From NCBI GenBank assembly GCA_007118495.1, contig SKRM01000026.1, positions 92,150 through 156,149 on the forward strand: 64,000 nucleotides of DNA, written 5' to 3'. A program made the translations under genes and the position numbers. A model generated the notes under the pieces. That model did no database searches. It was given only the letters and a program-made list of their open reading frames with translations, and had not been told where the DNA came from. This DNA is from Bacteroidales bacterium (GTDB lineage: Bacteria > Bacteroidota > Bacteroidia > Bacteroidales > UBA7960). This document shows, piece by piece, positions 54,086 to 63,890 of the stretch (positions within the stretch are counted from its first letter, which is position 1; every line of letters starts with the position of its first letter).

Positions 54086-54179
54086 TGTATTCTTTTGCTC
54101 TGGCATTGCTTTTTTATGTAAATTCGTTGGACGATCTTATTTTTATTCCAACCCTTTCCAAACTATAATTCTGTATCAA

Positions 54180-56150
54180 ATGGGATATATCAATTTTGAC
54201 AAAACCCAGTTGATTAACCTGGAGTACTCCCTTAACAAGGAAATGATCCGTTCAAACAGGGCCGGATCTTTTTCCTGTACAACAATTCTGGGTTGCAACA
54301 CCAGAAAATACCATGGTCTGCTCATTTGTCCACAACCCCAACTTGATGGAGAACAACACATACTGCTGTCAAAAGTAGATGAGACTGTGATCCAACGAGA
54401 TGCTGCATTCAATCTGGGGGTGAACAAGTACCCCGGGGTATTTCATCCCAAGGGACATAAATACGTCAGGTATTTCTCTGCTGACTTAATCCCAGTTATC
54501 ACCTACCGGGTGGGTGGCGTGGTTCTTACCCGCGAGACCGTTTTTATTACTGGAAAGGAAATGGTACTGATACGCTATACCCTTGAAGAAGCCACCTCTC
54601 CCACTACCCTGCGGATACAGCCTTTTCTTGCATTCAGGCAAATTCACAAACTCAGTAAACGAAATATTGACGTGAATACCAGATATGAGCCTGTCGCCAA
54701 TGGGATCAGGATGAAATTATATGATGGCTACCCTGATCTTTACATGCAGATCTCAAAAAAAAGAATGGAGTATATACACTCTCCTGACTGGTTTGATCAG
54801 CTGGAATACATCAGAGAAGCTGAAAGGGGCTATGATCCTCACGAAGACCTTTTTGTTCCGGGCTTTTTTGATATCCCCATAAAAAAAGGTGAACAAGTGA
54901 TATTTGCTGCCTCCACTTCGGCGGTTGCTTCTACTTCAATGGACAGATTATTCTCAGGTGAATTAAGTAAACGAACACCCAGAGACACATATTTAAATTG
55001 CCTGCATGCAGCGGCTGAGCAATTTGTAAACAAGACAACCGAGGGGATAACAATCACACCAGGTTATCCCTGGCATGGATATTCAGGACGCTTTACCTGG
55101 ATAGCCTTACCCGGACTTTCACTGGCATTTGAAAGCAAAGACCTTTGTGAAACTGTTATTGGGCAAATGACTGCCAGGATGAAAGGACCTATGTTCCCTG
55201 AATCATATGTGGGCAGAGAAGCTGTTTATAACGGATCTGATACTTCATTATGGTTTATCCGCAGCTTGCAGCTGTGTTATAAGGATACGGCCAGAGCAAA
55301 AGTCTGGAAGAAATTCGGACATATAATAGAAAACATCCTTGAAGGATATGCTTCTGGCCTTACCCAAGGGGTTAGCCTGCATGAAAACGGACTTTTATTC
55401 ATCGACCCTTCGGTTCCCTTTTTAACATGGATGAATGCTTCGGTCAACGGACGTTGTGTGACACCCAGGTATGGATATGTTGTTGAAGTGAATGCCCTTT
55501 GGTATCATGCGGTTTGCTTTGCGGCTGAACTGGCCAGAGCTGCTGGAAACAAATCATTTGTTTCAAAATGGAGCGATATTGCCCAAAGGATAAAGCATTC
55601 GTTTATTGAAGAACTTTGGGACAACGAAAAAAAGTATTTGGCTGACTATTCATACAACGGAAAAAAAGACAGCAGTATTCGTCCCAACCAGTTAATTGCT
55701 GCATCTCTTTCATACTCTCCCCTGTCAGCAAACCAGAAGCACCATGTTCTGGACATTTGCATCAAACAATTACTTACACCCAGGGGGCTCAGGACTTTAT
55801 CTCCCGGTGATATGCACTATAAGGGACACTATGCCGGTGATGCCTATGCACGTGATGCTGCCCTGCATCAGGGTACCGTGTGGGCTTGGTTGATGGGGAT
55901 ACTGGCTGATGTTTACCTTGAGCTGCATGGAGAAGAAGGTAAGTTACAAATCAGAAAACTATTTGGTGCTTTTGAAGATACCATGTCAGAGGGGGGTATT
56001 GGTACTGTTTCAGAGTTGTTTGAAGGCGATGCACCACACCAGGCCTCTGGTGCCCTGTCATTTGCAGCCAGTGTGTCTGAGTTACTCAGAATGGAGATGA
56101 TGAGCCGCCCCGCAACATCGAAAAAACCAAAAAAAACTGTTAAGGAATGA
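54180..56150 (+). CDS. Glycogen debranching enzyme family protein (amylo-alpha-1,6-glucosidase)
   Basis: A 656-residue protein. The N-terminal GDE domain (about 1-250) opens MGYINFDKTQLINLEYSLNK and contains the family phrase GCNTRKYHGLLICPQP. The C-terminal (alpha/alpha)6 barrel has GYPWHGYSGRFTWIALPG, YNGSDTSLWFIRSLQ, and LSPGDMHYKGHYAGDAYARD. It hydrolyses alpha-1,6 branches of glycogen-like glucans. A frame from 54051 overlaps the upstream gene and adds an unlikely front. The ATG at 54180 matches the family start. Its stop overlaps the next start (ATGA). Confidence 0.92.
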   Translation: MGYINFDKTQLINLEYSLNKEMIRSNRAGSFSCTTILGCNTRKYHGLLICPQPQLDGEQHILLSKVDETVIQRDAAFNLGVNKYPGVFHPKGHKYVRYFSADLIPVITYRVGGVVLTRETVFITGKEMVLIRYTLEEATSPTTLRIQPFLAFRQIHKLSKRNIDVNTRYEPVANGIRMKLYDGYPDLYMQISKKRMEYIHSPDWFDQLEYIREAERGYDPHEDLFVPGFFDIPIKKGEQVIFAASTSAVASTSMDRLFSGELSKRTPRDTYLNCLHAAAEQFVNKTTEGITITPGYPWHGYSGRFTWIALPGLSLAFESKDLCETVIGQMTARMKGPMFPESYVGREAVYNGSDTSLWFIRSLQLCYKDTARAKVWKKFGHIIENILEGYASGLTQGVSLHENGLLFIDPSVPFLTWMNASVNGRCVTPRYGYVVEVNALWYHAVCFAAELARAAGNKSFVSKWSDIAQRIKHSFIEELWDNEKKYLADYSYNGKKDSSIRPNQLIAASLSYSPLSANQKHHVLDICIKQLLTPRGLRTLSPGDMHYKGHYAGDAYARDAALHQGTVWAWLMGILADVYLELHGEEGKLQIRKLFGAFEDTMSEGGIGTVSELFEGDAPHQASGALSFAASVSELLRMEMMSRPATSKKPKKTVKE

Positions 56151-57454
56151 ACGTATTAATGTTTGGCTGGGAGTTTCCCCCGCATATTTCAGGTGGCTTG
56201 GGTACGGCCTGCTATGGCTTGACCCGGGCACTTATGAAAACCGGGACCGGAATTATTTTTGTTGTGCCCAGGCTTTTTGGTGATGAGGAATCAGAGCAGA
56301 TCAGGCTCGTAAATGCTTCTGATATTACTGTGGATATCAGAGATGAAGTGTATAAATCACATTGGGACAAGATATCATACCTTGAAATTGACTCCACGCT
56401 TTTACCTTATGCTACCGATGATGAATATTATCGTATTGTTGAACAACTTGAAAGTGGAAAAAGTCTTGAGCAATTAAGCCTACATTCACGTAAATTCAAT
56501 TTTGCCGGAGGTTACGGGAAAAACCTGATGGAAGAAGTTCGCAGATACGCCATTGTGGCGTCTGCCATAGCACAACAACATAAATTTGATGTTATCCATG
56601 CCCATGACTGGCTCACCTATCTGGCCGGTATTGAGGCCAGCAAAGCCAGTGGCAAACCCCTGGTAGTGCATATGCATGCCACTGAGTTTGATCGTTCAGG
56701 TGAAAATATCAACCAAGACGTTTATCAAATTGAAAAGACCGGCATGGAAGCGGCCGATGTGGTTATAGCTGTGAGCAATCTGACCAGGAATGTGGTTATT
56801 AACCGTTATGGCATCAGGCCGGAAAAAGTCATCACTGTTCATAATGGGGTTGAACCCCAAAAAGAGCAGTCGAAACTCATGCCCCAAAAGCAAATCAATG
56901 ACAGGATAGTTACCTTTTTGGGGCGCATAACTTACCAGAAGGGCCCGGAATATTTTATTGAAGCTGCATACAAGGTGATGCAAAAAGTGCCCGACGTGCG
57001 CTTTGTCATGGCTGGCAGCGGTGACTTGCTCCCACGCATGATCCGCAGAGTCGCTGCTCTGGGTATGGCCACCAGGTTTCATTTTACAGGTTTTCTGAAG
57101 GGTGACGATGTTGACCGGATGTTTGGCATCAGTGATGTATATGTTATGCCCTCTGTTTCAGAGCCTTTTGGCATATCACCACTCGAAGCCATGCGCTCAA
57201 ACGTACCTGTGATCATTTCGCGGCAGTCAGGTGTTGCTGAAGTGCTTAACCATGCCCTGAAAGTGGATTACTGGGATGTGAATGCCATGGCTGATGCTAT
57301 TTACGGATTACTTCATTACCCTGCCCTTCCTTCTATGTTTCGAAGCCATGGTAAGGCTGAAGTTGAGCTTATTAAATGGGATCAGGCAGGCACTAAAGTG
57401 AAAAATATTTATCAACAGGTGGTACATGCACACACCCAAACCACCAGCAAATAA
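56147..57454 (+). CDS. Glycosyltransferase family 4, glucan synthase-like
   Basis: A 435-residue GT-B glycosyltransferase. The front FGWEFPPHISGGLGTACYGL is the acceptor-side glycine loop shared with starch/glycogen synthases. The donor side has FLGRITYQKGPEYFIEA and the E-x7-E pair E339/E347 (SEPFGISPLEAM). The partner genes are a debranching enzyme (4-base overlap, with an AAGGA ribosome site) and a GH57 amylase, a conserved Bacteroidota trio. It probably extends an alpha-1,4 glucan, but the donor nucleotide cannot be read from sequence. Confidence 0.88.
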   Translation: MNVLMFGWEFPPHISGGLGTACYGLTRALMKTGTGIIFVVPRLFGDEESEQIRLVNASDITVDIRDEVYKSHWDKISYLEIDSTLLPYATDDEYYRIVEQLESGKSLEQLSLHSRKFNFAGGYGKNLMEEVRRYAIVASAIAQQHKFDVIHAHDWLTYLAGIEASKASGKPLVVHMHATEFDRSGENINQDVYQIEKTGMEAADVVIAVSNLTRNVVINRYGIRPEKVITVHNGVEPQKEQSKLMPQKQINDRIVTFLGRITYQKGPEYFIEAAYKVMQKVPDVRFVMAGSGDLLPRMIRRVAALGMATRFHFTGFLKGDDVDRMFGISDVYVMPSVSEPFGISPLEAMRSNVPVIISRQSGVAEVLNHALKVDYWDVNAMADAIYGLLHYPALPSMFRSHGKAEVELIKWDQAGTKVKNIYQQVVHAHTQTTSK

Positions 57455-57466
57455 AATCCAGCACAT

Positions 57467-58699
57467 ATGAAGTCCATTTGTTTGTATTTTCAGGTCCATC
57501 AACCTTTTCGTCTGGCCACTTACCGGTTTTTTGACATGGGTACTGACCATCCCTATTTTGATGGTTATTCAAACCGCTTCATCATGCAGCAGGTCGCTGA
57601 AAAATGCTACTTGCCGGCAAATAATATTTTGTTGGGCTTAATTGGCAAGTTTGGGAAAGATTTCAGGGTGAGTTTCAGTTTATCCGGCCTGGCCATTGAG
57701 CAATTTGAACGCTATGCACCTGAAGTTCTTGAAAGCTTTCAAAAGCTTGCTGCTACCGGATCTGTTGAATTTCTGGCAGAAACCTGGGCACATTCGCTGG
57801 CTTCGCTGAAGAGTCGCGGAGAATTTCGCGAACAGGTAAGGATACATGAGAAGAAAATGAAGGAGCTTTTTGGTAAGAAGCCTGTTACTTTTCGTAATAC
57901 AGAGCTTATCTATTCAAATGAAATTGGTGAACTGGTCAGTGAATTAGGTTATAAGACCATGCTCACAGAAGGTGCCAAACATATTTTGGGTTGGAAAAGC
58001 CCAAACCTAATGTATTGCAGTGCGTCTAACCCCAAATTGAAACTGCTGCTAAAGAACTTCAGGTTATCTGACGATATTGCCTTCAGGTTTTCAGACAGAA
58101 CTTGGTCTGAATGGCCTTTAACAGCAGATAAATTTACGCAATGGATAACAAAAACAGATGCCAGAGATGAAGTAGTAAATCTTTTTATGGACTACGAAAC
58201 ATTTGGTGAGCATCAGTGGGCTGAAACAGGCATATTTGAGTTTCTGAAAGTCTTTCCCGGGCTTGTCTTCAAATCGGGAAACATGAATTTTAAAACACCG
58301 TCGCAGCTTTCTGCTGACTTACAGCCTGCGGCACCTTTAAACGTACCTTATCCCATTTCGTGGGCAGATGAAGAAAGAGACCTTACGGCCTGGCTCGGAA
58401 ATGAAATGCAGGATGAAGCATTCAGATCACTTTATCAGCTTGAGTCAAAAGTAAAGAAGACAAAAGATGCCGACCTTATTAAACGCTGGCGATATCTTCA
58501 GGCCAGCGACCATTTCTACTATATGTGTACAAAGTGGTTCTCTGATGGAGATGTGCATAAATATTTCAACCCGTACAGCTCACCTTATGATGCTTTTATC
58601 AATTATATGAATGTTCTGTCTGATTTGGGCATTCGGGTTGAAAGCCAGCAAAAACAGGGTCTGCGTAAACGCACTGCCAAAACGACTGCAAAGGCCTGA
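57467..58699 (+). CDS. GH57 family alpha-amylase/glucan-processing enzyme
   Basis: A 410-residue GH57 enzyme. The start MKSICLYFQVHQPFRLATYR holds the family HQP motif. The likely nucleophile is E146 in FRNTELIYS and the likely acid is D242 in LFMDYETFGEHQW. GH57 members include alpha-amylases, 4-alpha-glucanotransferases and branching enzymes. This one is in the alpha-amylase-like group by context. The lysine/threonine-rich tail is non-conserved. It is 12 bases after the GT4 gene. Confidence 0.9.
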   Translation: MKSICLYFQVHQPFRLATYRFFDMGTDHPYFDGYSNRFIMQQVAEKCYLPANNILLGLIGKFGKDFRVSFSLSGLAIEQFERYAPEVLESFQKLAATGSVEFLAETWAHSLASLKSRGEFREQVRIHEKKMKELFGKKPVTFRNTELIYSNEIGELVSELGYKTMLTEGAKHILGWKSPNLMYCSASNPKLKLLLKNFRLSDDIAFRFSDRTWSEWPLTADKFTQWITKTDARDEVVNLFMDYETFGEHQWAETGIFEFLKVFPGLVFKSGNMNFKTPSQLSADLQPAAPLNVPYPISWADEERDLTAWLGNEMQDEAFRSLYQLESKVKKTKDADLIKRWRYLQASDHFYYMCTKWFSDGDVHKYFNPYSSPYDAFINYMNVLSDLGIRVESQQKQGLRKRTAKTTAKA

Positions 58700-58732
58700 T
58701 CCGTTGCCACTACGTTTGCGTTTTTTTTTGTA

Positions 58733-58759
58733 ATTTCACGTCCTTTTTTGATGTGAAAT
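58733..58759. repeat. Short perfect inverted repeat before the fusion gene
   Basis: ATTTCAC and GTGAAAT are perfect 7-base arms with a 13-base loop that includes TTTTTT, in the 79-base gap before the synthase-phosphorylase gene. It could be an operator or weak hairpin. TACGTTTG at 58711-58718 is a possible -7 element with no -33 partner. Confidence 0.4.
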
Positions 58760-58778
58760 AGTCAATATATACCAACAT

Positions 58779-61700
58779 ATGAATAAGAAACTCTTGAAAC
58801 CCGACTTCCTTTTTGAAGTCAGCTGGGAAGTGTGTAATAAAATAGGAGGTATTCACACTGTTATAAGTTCCAAAGCTTTGTTGCTTTCGGATCAGCTTAA
58901 AGATAACTATATAACCATTGGTCCAGATGTATGGAAAGAAACCCATGAACATCCCGAATTTATAGAAGATCCTTATTTGTTCCGTTCGTGGAGGGATCAT
59001 GCGACCGATGAGGGTCTGCACATGCGGATTGGCCGGTGGCAGATACCTGGTCAACCCATAGCAATCCTTGTTGATTTTACACCCCTGTTTGGAAAGAAAG
59101 ACAAAATTTTCACCGATTTTTGGTTGAAATATGGTTTGAACTCACTCAGCGGACAGTGGGATTATACTGAACCGGCCATGTTCGGTTATGCTGCTGCACA
59201 ACTCATAGAAAGCTTTTATTCCTATCACCTGGCTTCAAGCGATAGCCTGGTAGCCCATTTCCATGAGTGGATGACGGGAACCGGTGTGCTTTATCTGCAC
59301 GACAAGGTCCCCCAGTGTGGAACCATATTTACCACCCATGCCACGGTAATTGGCAGATCAATGGCAGGTCATGGCAAAGCCCTTTACAACGAGATGGAGT
59401 CTGTGGAAATTGAGCATATATCCAGAGACCTGGGGGTTCAGTCAAAACACAGTCTTGAACAAGAATCAGCCAGAAATGCCGATGTGTTTACCACGGTGGG
59501 CGCGGGAACGGCAAGAGAATGTGAAATATTTCTGGGCAGAAAACCAGATTTGGTAACACCCAACGGATTTGATGCCAGTTATTTCGGTGAAGTTCATGAA
59601 ACACTAAGCAACCGTATCAAAGGCAGGGAAAAACTTTTGAAGGTGGCCAATAGTCTGTTGGGAGAAAACCTGGCGGCTAACACCCTACTCATTGCCCATA
59701 GTGGCCGGTATGAGTTCAGAAACAAGGGCATTGACCTGTTTATCGATGCCCTTGGCAAATTGAATACAAGAGAAACTACTGTTCCGGTGGTGGCCTTTAT
59801 TCTTGTGCCTGGCAACCAGACCGGACCTTGTCAGGATCTGGCAGCCCGCATTGGGGGAGATTCTGATCGGGAACTCTCATCCCCCATCCTCACCCATAAT
59901 CTTGCGGATCCGGACACAGATGCTATTTTGAACAGTTTAAAGAAAGTCGGGCTTGAAAACCGTCCCGGAGACAAGGTCAGGGTGATCTTTACACCGGCCT
60001 ATCTCAATGGCCAGGACGGTATATACAATATGGAATATTTTGAACTCTTGCCTGCATTTGATGCTACGGTATTTCCATCGTATTACGAACCATGGGGATA
60101 TACACCAATGGAAAGCATCGCCATGGGTATTCCCTCTGTAACAACCACACGGTCGGGATTCTCTCTTTGGGCTACGGAACATTATGGAGAAACTGCACCC
60201 GCATTGCATATTCTCAACCGAAATGATGGTAATGAAGCGGAATTTACTGAAAAACTAAGCGATCTGATGTTCGGATGGGCAGGAGAAGCACCTGAGCCTA
60301 TGCTGACAGACGCAGATCATCCATCAGATCCTGTGAGTCACACCCATCTGCTTGAAGCCAGAATCAAGTCAAGGGAAATTGCCTCACTTGTAAGATGGGA
60401 AAAACAAATCACGTATTATCAACAGGCCTTTCACGAAGCGCTTGAAGAGTCAGCACAAAGGCATGATTTATACAGAGACAAAAAACAACCGGTACACCGT
60501 GTACCCCTGCCCCCTGTTGATACGATGCGGCCTAAGTGGAAGAAGATCACCATTGAAGTCAACGTCCCCAAAAAACTGAATGACCTTCCGGTTCTGGCAA
60601 GAAACATATGGTGGACCTGGAACTATGATGCTCAGGAACTGTTTGAACGAATTGACCCAACACTTTGGGCTCAAAGCCAAAAAAATCCAATTACCCTCAT
60701 GGATAAATTATCCATGGAGCATTTTGACAAGTTGATTAAGGACCAAGACTTTATGGCATCATATAAGCGGGTTACAAAAATGTTTCACGATTATATGAAG
60801 GCCGGAGAGTCAAGATCGAGTGGTAAGATCGCCTACTTTTCAATGGAATATGGACTGCATGAAACCATCAAGATATATTCGGGAGGTTTGGGTGTGCTTG
60901 CCGGCGACTACCTTAAGCAGGCAAGTGACGATAATGTAGACATGGTGGGAATAGGTCTGTTATACCGTTATGGGTATTTTACACAGAACTTGTCTGCTGC
61001 AGGTGAGCAAATTGATACCTACGAAGCCCACGATTTTGGCAGAATGTCAGCATTACCCGTAAGAGACAAAGACGGGAACAGGATCAAGATCAGTATTGCA
61101 TTGCCAGGCAGAACATTACATGCCAGGGTGTATCGTATCGACGTTGGAAGGGTCCCCCTCTACCTGCTTGATTCTGACCTTTCAGAAAATATTCCCGTTG
61201 ATCGTTTCATTACCCATCAGCTTTATGGAGGTGACTGGGAGAACCGTTTTAAACAGGAGTTCCTGCTGGGTATTGGTGGAATCAGGTTGCTTGATGCCCT
61301 TGGAATCAAACCCGCCATATTTCACTGCAACGAAGGACATGCAGCGTTTACCGGACTTGAAAGGCTGAGAAAATATGTTCAGGATGAAAAACTGACCTTC
61401 TCCGAAGCCGTAGAGGTAGTCAGGTCGAGCAGCCTTTTTACAACGCATACTCCTGTTCCTGCAGGGCATGATTTTTTCAGTGAAGATATGTTGAGAACAT
61501 ATATGCCCCATTATGCTGATCGCTTGGGTATCAGCTGGGAAGAGTTCATGGGTTTGGGTAAAATGGATCCCCTGAATATGTCTGAAGACTATTCTATGAG
61601 TGTTCTGGCAGCCAAACTGGCACAGCATATCAACGGCGTAAGCCTGATTCATGGCAAGGTATCAAGGGTGATGTTCAAAGATTTGTACCCCGGTTACTTT

Positions 61701-63065
61701 CCTGAAGAAGTGCATATAGGCCATGTAACCAATGGCGTTCATTATGGTACATGGACTGACAAAGAATGGCAGAAGTTATATACAAAAACATTTGGTGAAG
61801 AATTTTTGGCCAATGTGTCAGATCCATCAGTGTGGGAAAAAATATACGATGTCCCCAACCAAACCATATGGGAGATCAGGAACAAACGCAGATCTGCCTT
61901 ACTTGAATTCATCAGAAACCGCTTATTGGCCAATCTGGCCAGACGGCAAGAGACTCCGCGCAAGATTTACCAGATGATGGAAGCCATTGACCACAATACC
62001 CTTACCATTGGGTTTGCCAGGCGTTTTGCCACCTACAAGCGGGCTCATTTAATTTTCAATGATCTCGATCGGCTGGCTAAGATTGTTAACAATCCTGATA
62101 TGCCAGTTCAGTTCATTTATGCCGGCAAGGCACACCCCGCAGATAAGGCTGGTCAGGAACTGATCAGGCATATTTTGGAGATCAGCCGCAGAGAAGAATT
62201 CATGGGTAAGATTCTATTTCTTGAAGATTATGATATGGAGCTTGGAAGAGAGTTGGTAAAAGGTGTGGATATATGGCTTAATACGCCAACCCGTCCGCAA
62301 GAAGCATCAGGAACCAGCGGACAGAAGGCTGTTTTAAATGGTGTAATGAACTTCAGTGTACTTGACGGCTGGTGGGCTGAAGGATACACAGAAGAAGCCG
62401 GATGGATGCTTAAAGAAGAAAAGACATTTGATAACCAGGATTTTCAGAACGAACTTGACGCTGAAACCATTTACAATGTGCTTGAATCAGAGATAGTCCC
62501 CATGTTCTATGGACAAGACAGAAAGGGTGTCCCGGTAGAGTGGGTAAGGTGGATCAAGAACTGTATTGCCAGGATAGCTCCCCATTATACCAATAAGCGT
62601 ATGCTTAATGATTATTTTACGCACTTTTACGATCCCTTGTTTGTTTCGACCGAAAAAATGCAACGTGATGAATACGCATTGGCAAGAAAATTATCAAGAT
62701 GGAAATCACGTATCATGCGTGGTTGGGACAGTATAGCTGTGGTCGACAGAAAGTTGATGGGCAATTCAGGCAAAAGCCTGTTGCTTGGTGAACCCTTTAA
62801 GGCAGAATTGGTACTTGATTTCAAAGAGCTCAAAAATACAGATTTCGGTGTTGAAGTTGTTTTTGTGCAGAAATCACCTGATGGTTCCAGAGAAATAGTA
62901 TCTGTTTATGAAATGGAACGTTTGAGATCTGAAGGAAGTCAGGTCAGCTTCAGCTGTGAGGTTGCCGCTAAGCGTGCGGGCGTATTCAACTACGCATTCC
63001 GCTTGTTCCCCAGGCATAGCTTGTTGTCACATCGTCAGGATTTTAATCTGGTTAAGTGGATTTAG
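58779..63065 (+). CDS. Glycogen synthase (GT3)-glucan phosphorylase (GT35) fusion
   Basis: A 1428-residue fusion. The N-terminal part (about 1-590) is a GT3 glycogen synthase: FEVSWEVCNKIGGIHTVISS at the front, FHEWMTGTGVLY, GRYEFRNKGIDLFIDALG, and the catalytic pair E437/E445 (YYEPWGYTPMESIAMG). From about residue 600 (RNIWWTWNYDAQELFERIDP) to the end it is an alpha-glucan phosphorylase: SGGLGVLAGDYLKQASD, CNEGHAAFTGLERL and the PLP lysine K1183 in EASGTSGQKAVLNG. It could both build and break alpha-1,4 glucan. Both active sites look intact. Similar fusions occur in some Bacteroidota to my knowledge. Confidence 0.92.
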   Translation: MNKKLLKPDFLFEVSWEVCNKIGGIHTVISSKALLLSDQLKDNYITIGPDVWKETHEHPEFIEDPYLFRSWRDHATDEGLHMRIGRWQIPGQPIAILVDFTPLFGKKDKIFTDFWLKYGLNSLSGQWDYTEPAMFGYAAAQLIESFYSYHLASSDSLVAHFHEWMTGTGVLYLHDKVPQCGTIFTTHATVIGRSMAGHGKALYNEMESVEIEHISRDLGVQSKHSLEQESARNADVFTTVGAGTARECEIFLGRKPDLVTPNGFDASYFGEVHETLSNRIKGREKLLKVANSLLGENLAANTLLIAHSGRYEFRNKGIDLFIDALGKLNTRETTVPVVAFILVPGNQTGPCQDLAARIGGDSDRELSSPILTHNLADPDTDAILNSLKKVGLENRPGDKVRVIFTPAYLNGQDGIYNMEYFELLPAFDATVFPSYYEPWGYTPMESIAMGIPSVTTTRSGFSLWATEHYGETAPALHILNRNDGNEAEFTEKLSDLMFGWAGEAPEPMLTDADHPSDPVSHTHLLEARIKSREIASLVRWEKQITYYQQAFHEALEESAQRHDLYRDKKQPVHRVPLPPVDTMRPKWKKITIEVNVPKKLNDLPVLARNIWWTWNYDAQELFERIDPTLWAQSQKNPITLMDKLSMEHFDKLIKDQDFMASYKRVTKMFHDYMKAGESRSSGKIAYFSMEYGLHETIKIYSGGLGVLAGDYLKQASDDNVDMVGIGLLYRYGYFTQNLSAAGEQIDTYEAHDFGRMSALPVRDKDGNRIKISIALPGRTLHARVYRIDVGRVPLYLLDSDLSENIPVDRFITHQLYGGDWENRFKQEFLLGIGGIRLLDALGIKPAIFHCNEGHAAFTGLERLRKYVQDEKLTFSEAVEVVRSSSLFTTHTPVPAGHDFFSEDMLRTYMPHYADRLGISWEEFMGLGKMDPLNMSEDYSMSVLAAKLAQHINGVSLIHGKVSRVMFKDLYPGYFPEEVHIGHVTNGVHYGTWTDKEWQKLYTKTFGEEFLANVSDPSVWEKIYDVPNQTIWEIRNKRRSALLEFIRNRLLANLARRQETPRKIYQMMEAIDHNTLTIGFARRFATYKRAHLIFNDLDRLAKIVNNPDMPVQFIYAGKAHPADKAGQELIRHILEISRREEFMGKILFLEDYDMELGRELVKGVDIWLNTPTRPQEASGTSGQKAVLNGVMNFSVLDGWWAEGYTEEAGWMLKEEKTFDNQDFQNELDAETIYNVLESEIVPMFYGQDRKGVPVEWVRWIKNCIARIAPHYTNKRMLNDYFTHFYDPLFVSTEKMQRDEYALARKLSRWKSRIMRGWDSIAVVDRKLMGNSGKSLLLGEPFKAELVLDFKELKNTDFGVEVVFVQKSPDGSREIVSVYEMERLRSEGSQVSFSCEVAAKRAGVFNYAFRLFPRHSLLSHRQDFNLVKWI

Positions 63066-63133
63066 CATAAGTCAACCCATTGTATTCGAAATTTTTGAAC
63101 CGTATTTTCAAATCATTCAAAAACCTAAAGCAT

Positions 63134-63880
63134 ATGAAATTATTGGAAGGTAAAACCGCACTCATTACAGGAGGTGCCCGTGGAATTGGTCGCGCCATTT
63201 CTCTTGAGTTCGCCCGCCAGGGCGCCCACGTGGCTTTTTCTGATTTACACTATGATGAAGCCGCCAAGGCACTTGAACAGGAGATTACTGCAATGGGGGC
63301 TAAAGCAAAAGCTTATGCATCAGATGCAGGCAACTTTGATGCCGGTGAGGATCTGGTAAATCAGGTGGTATCTGATTTTGGCAGTATTGATATTCTTGTA
63401 AATAATGCAGGAATTACCAAAGATACCCTGCTGATGCGAATGACTGAAGAAATGTGGGACGATGTGATACGCATCAATCTGAAATCTGCCTTTAATCTTG
63501 TAAAGGCTGCCCAGAAATATATGCTTAAACAACGTAGTGGAAGCATCGTCAACATGAGTTCAATTGTTGGGCTCGGAGGCAATGCCGGTCAGGCAAATTA
63601 TGCAGCATCCAAAGCAGGGATGATAGCATTTACCAAATCTATTGCCCAGGAACTTGGTGCCAGAAATATCAGGGCAAATGCCATTGCCCCAGGTTTTATT
63701 GAAACTGAAATGACAGCCAGACTACCAGAGGATGTTAAGAAAGAATGGGCTGAGAAAATACCATTGAAACGCCCGGGGACACCTGAGGACGTGGCACAGA
63801 TGGCGGTTTTTCTGGCTTCGGATATGTCGTCATATGTGACCGGACAGGTTTTTACCGTTTGTGGTGGCATGAATAAATAG
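63134..63880 (+). CDS. fabG: 3-oxoacyl-[acyl-carrier-protein] reductase (FabG type)
   Basis: A 248-residue short-chain dehydrogenase. The nucleotide motif is ALITGGARGIGRAISLEFA, followed by ILVNNAGITKDTLLMRMTEE. The catalytic triad is S143, Y156 and K160 (YAASK), with the FabG phrase NIRANAIAPGFIETEMT. It reduces 3-oxoacyl-ACP with NADPH in fatty acid elongation. A TTG at 63080 would add 18 residues. The ATG at 63134 fits the family start MKLLEGKTALITGG. No other fatty-acid gene is next to it. Confidence 0.88.
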   Translation: MKLLEGKTALITGGARGIGRAISLEFARQGAHVAFSDLHYDEAAKALEQEITAMGAKAKAYASDAGNFDAGEDLVNQVVSDFGSIDILVNNAGITKDTLLMRMTEEMWDDVIRINLKSAFNLVKAAQKYMLKQRSGSIVNMSSIVGLGGNAGQANYAASKAGMIAFTKSIAQELGARNIRANAIAPGFIETEMTARLPEDVKKEWAEKIPLKRPGTPEDVAQMAVFLASDMSSYVTGQVFTVCGGMNK

Positions 63881-63890
63881 CTGTCAGAAA

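Noticed and set aside
61182..61652. 156-residue open frame antisense to the phosphorylase domain
   Set aside because: Complement of a conserved enzyme core; no independent support.
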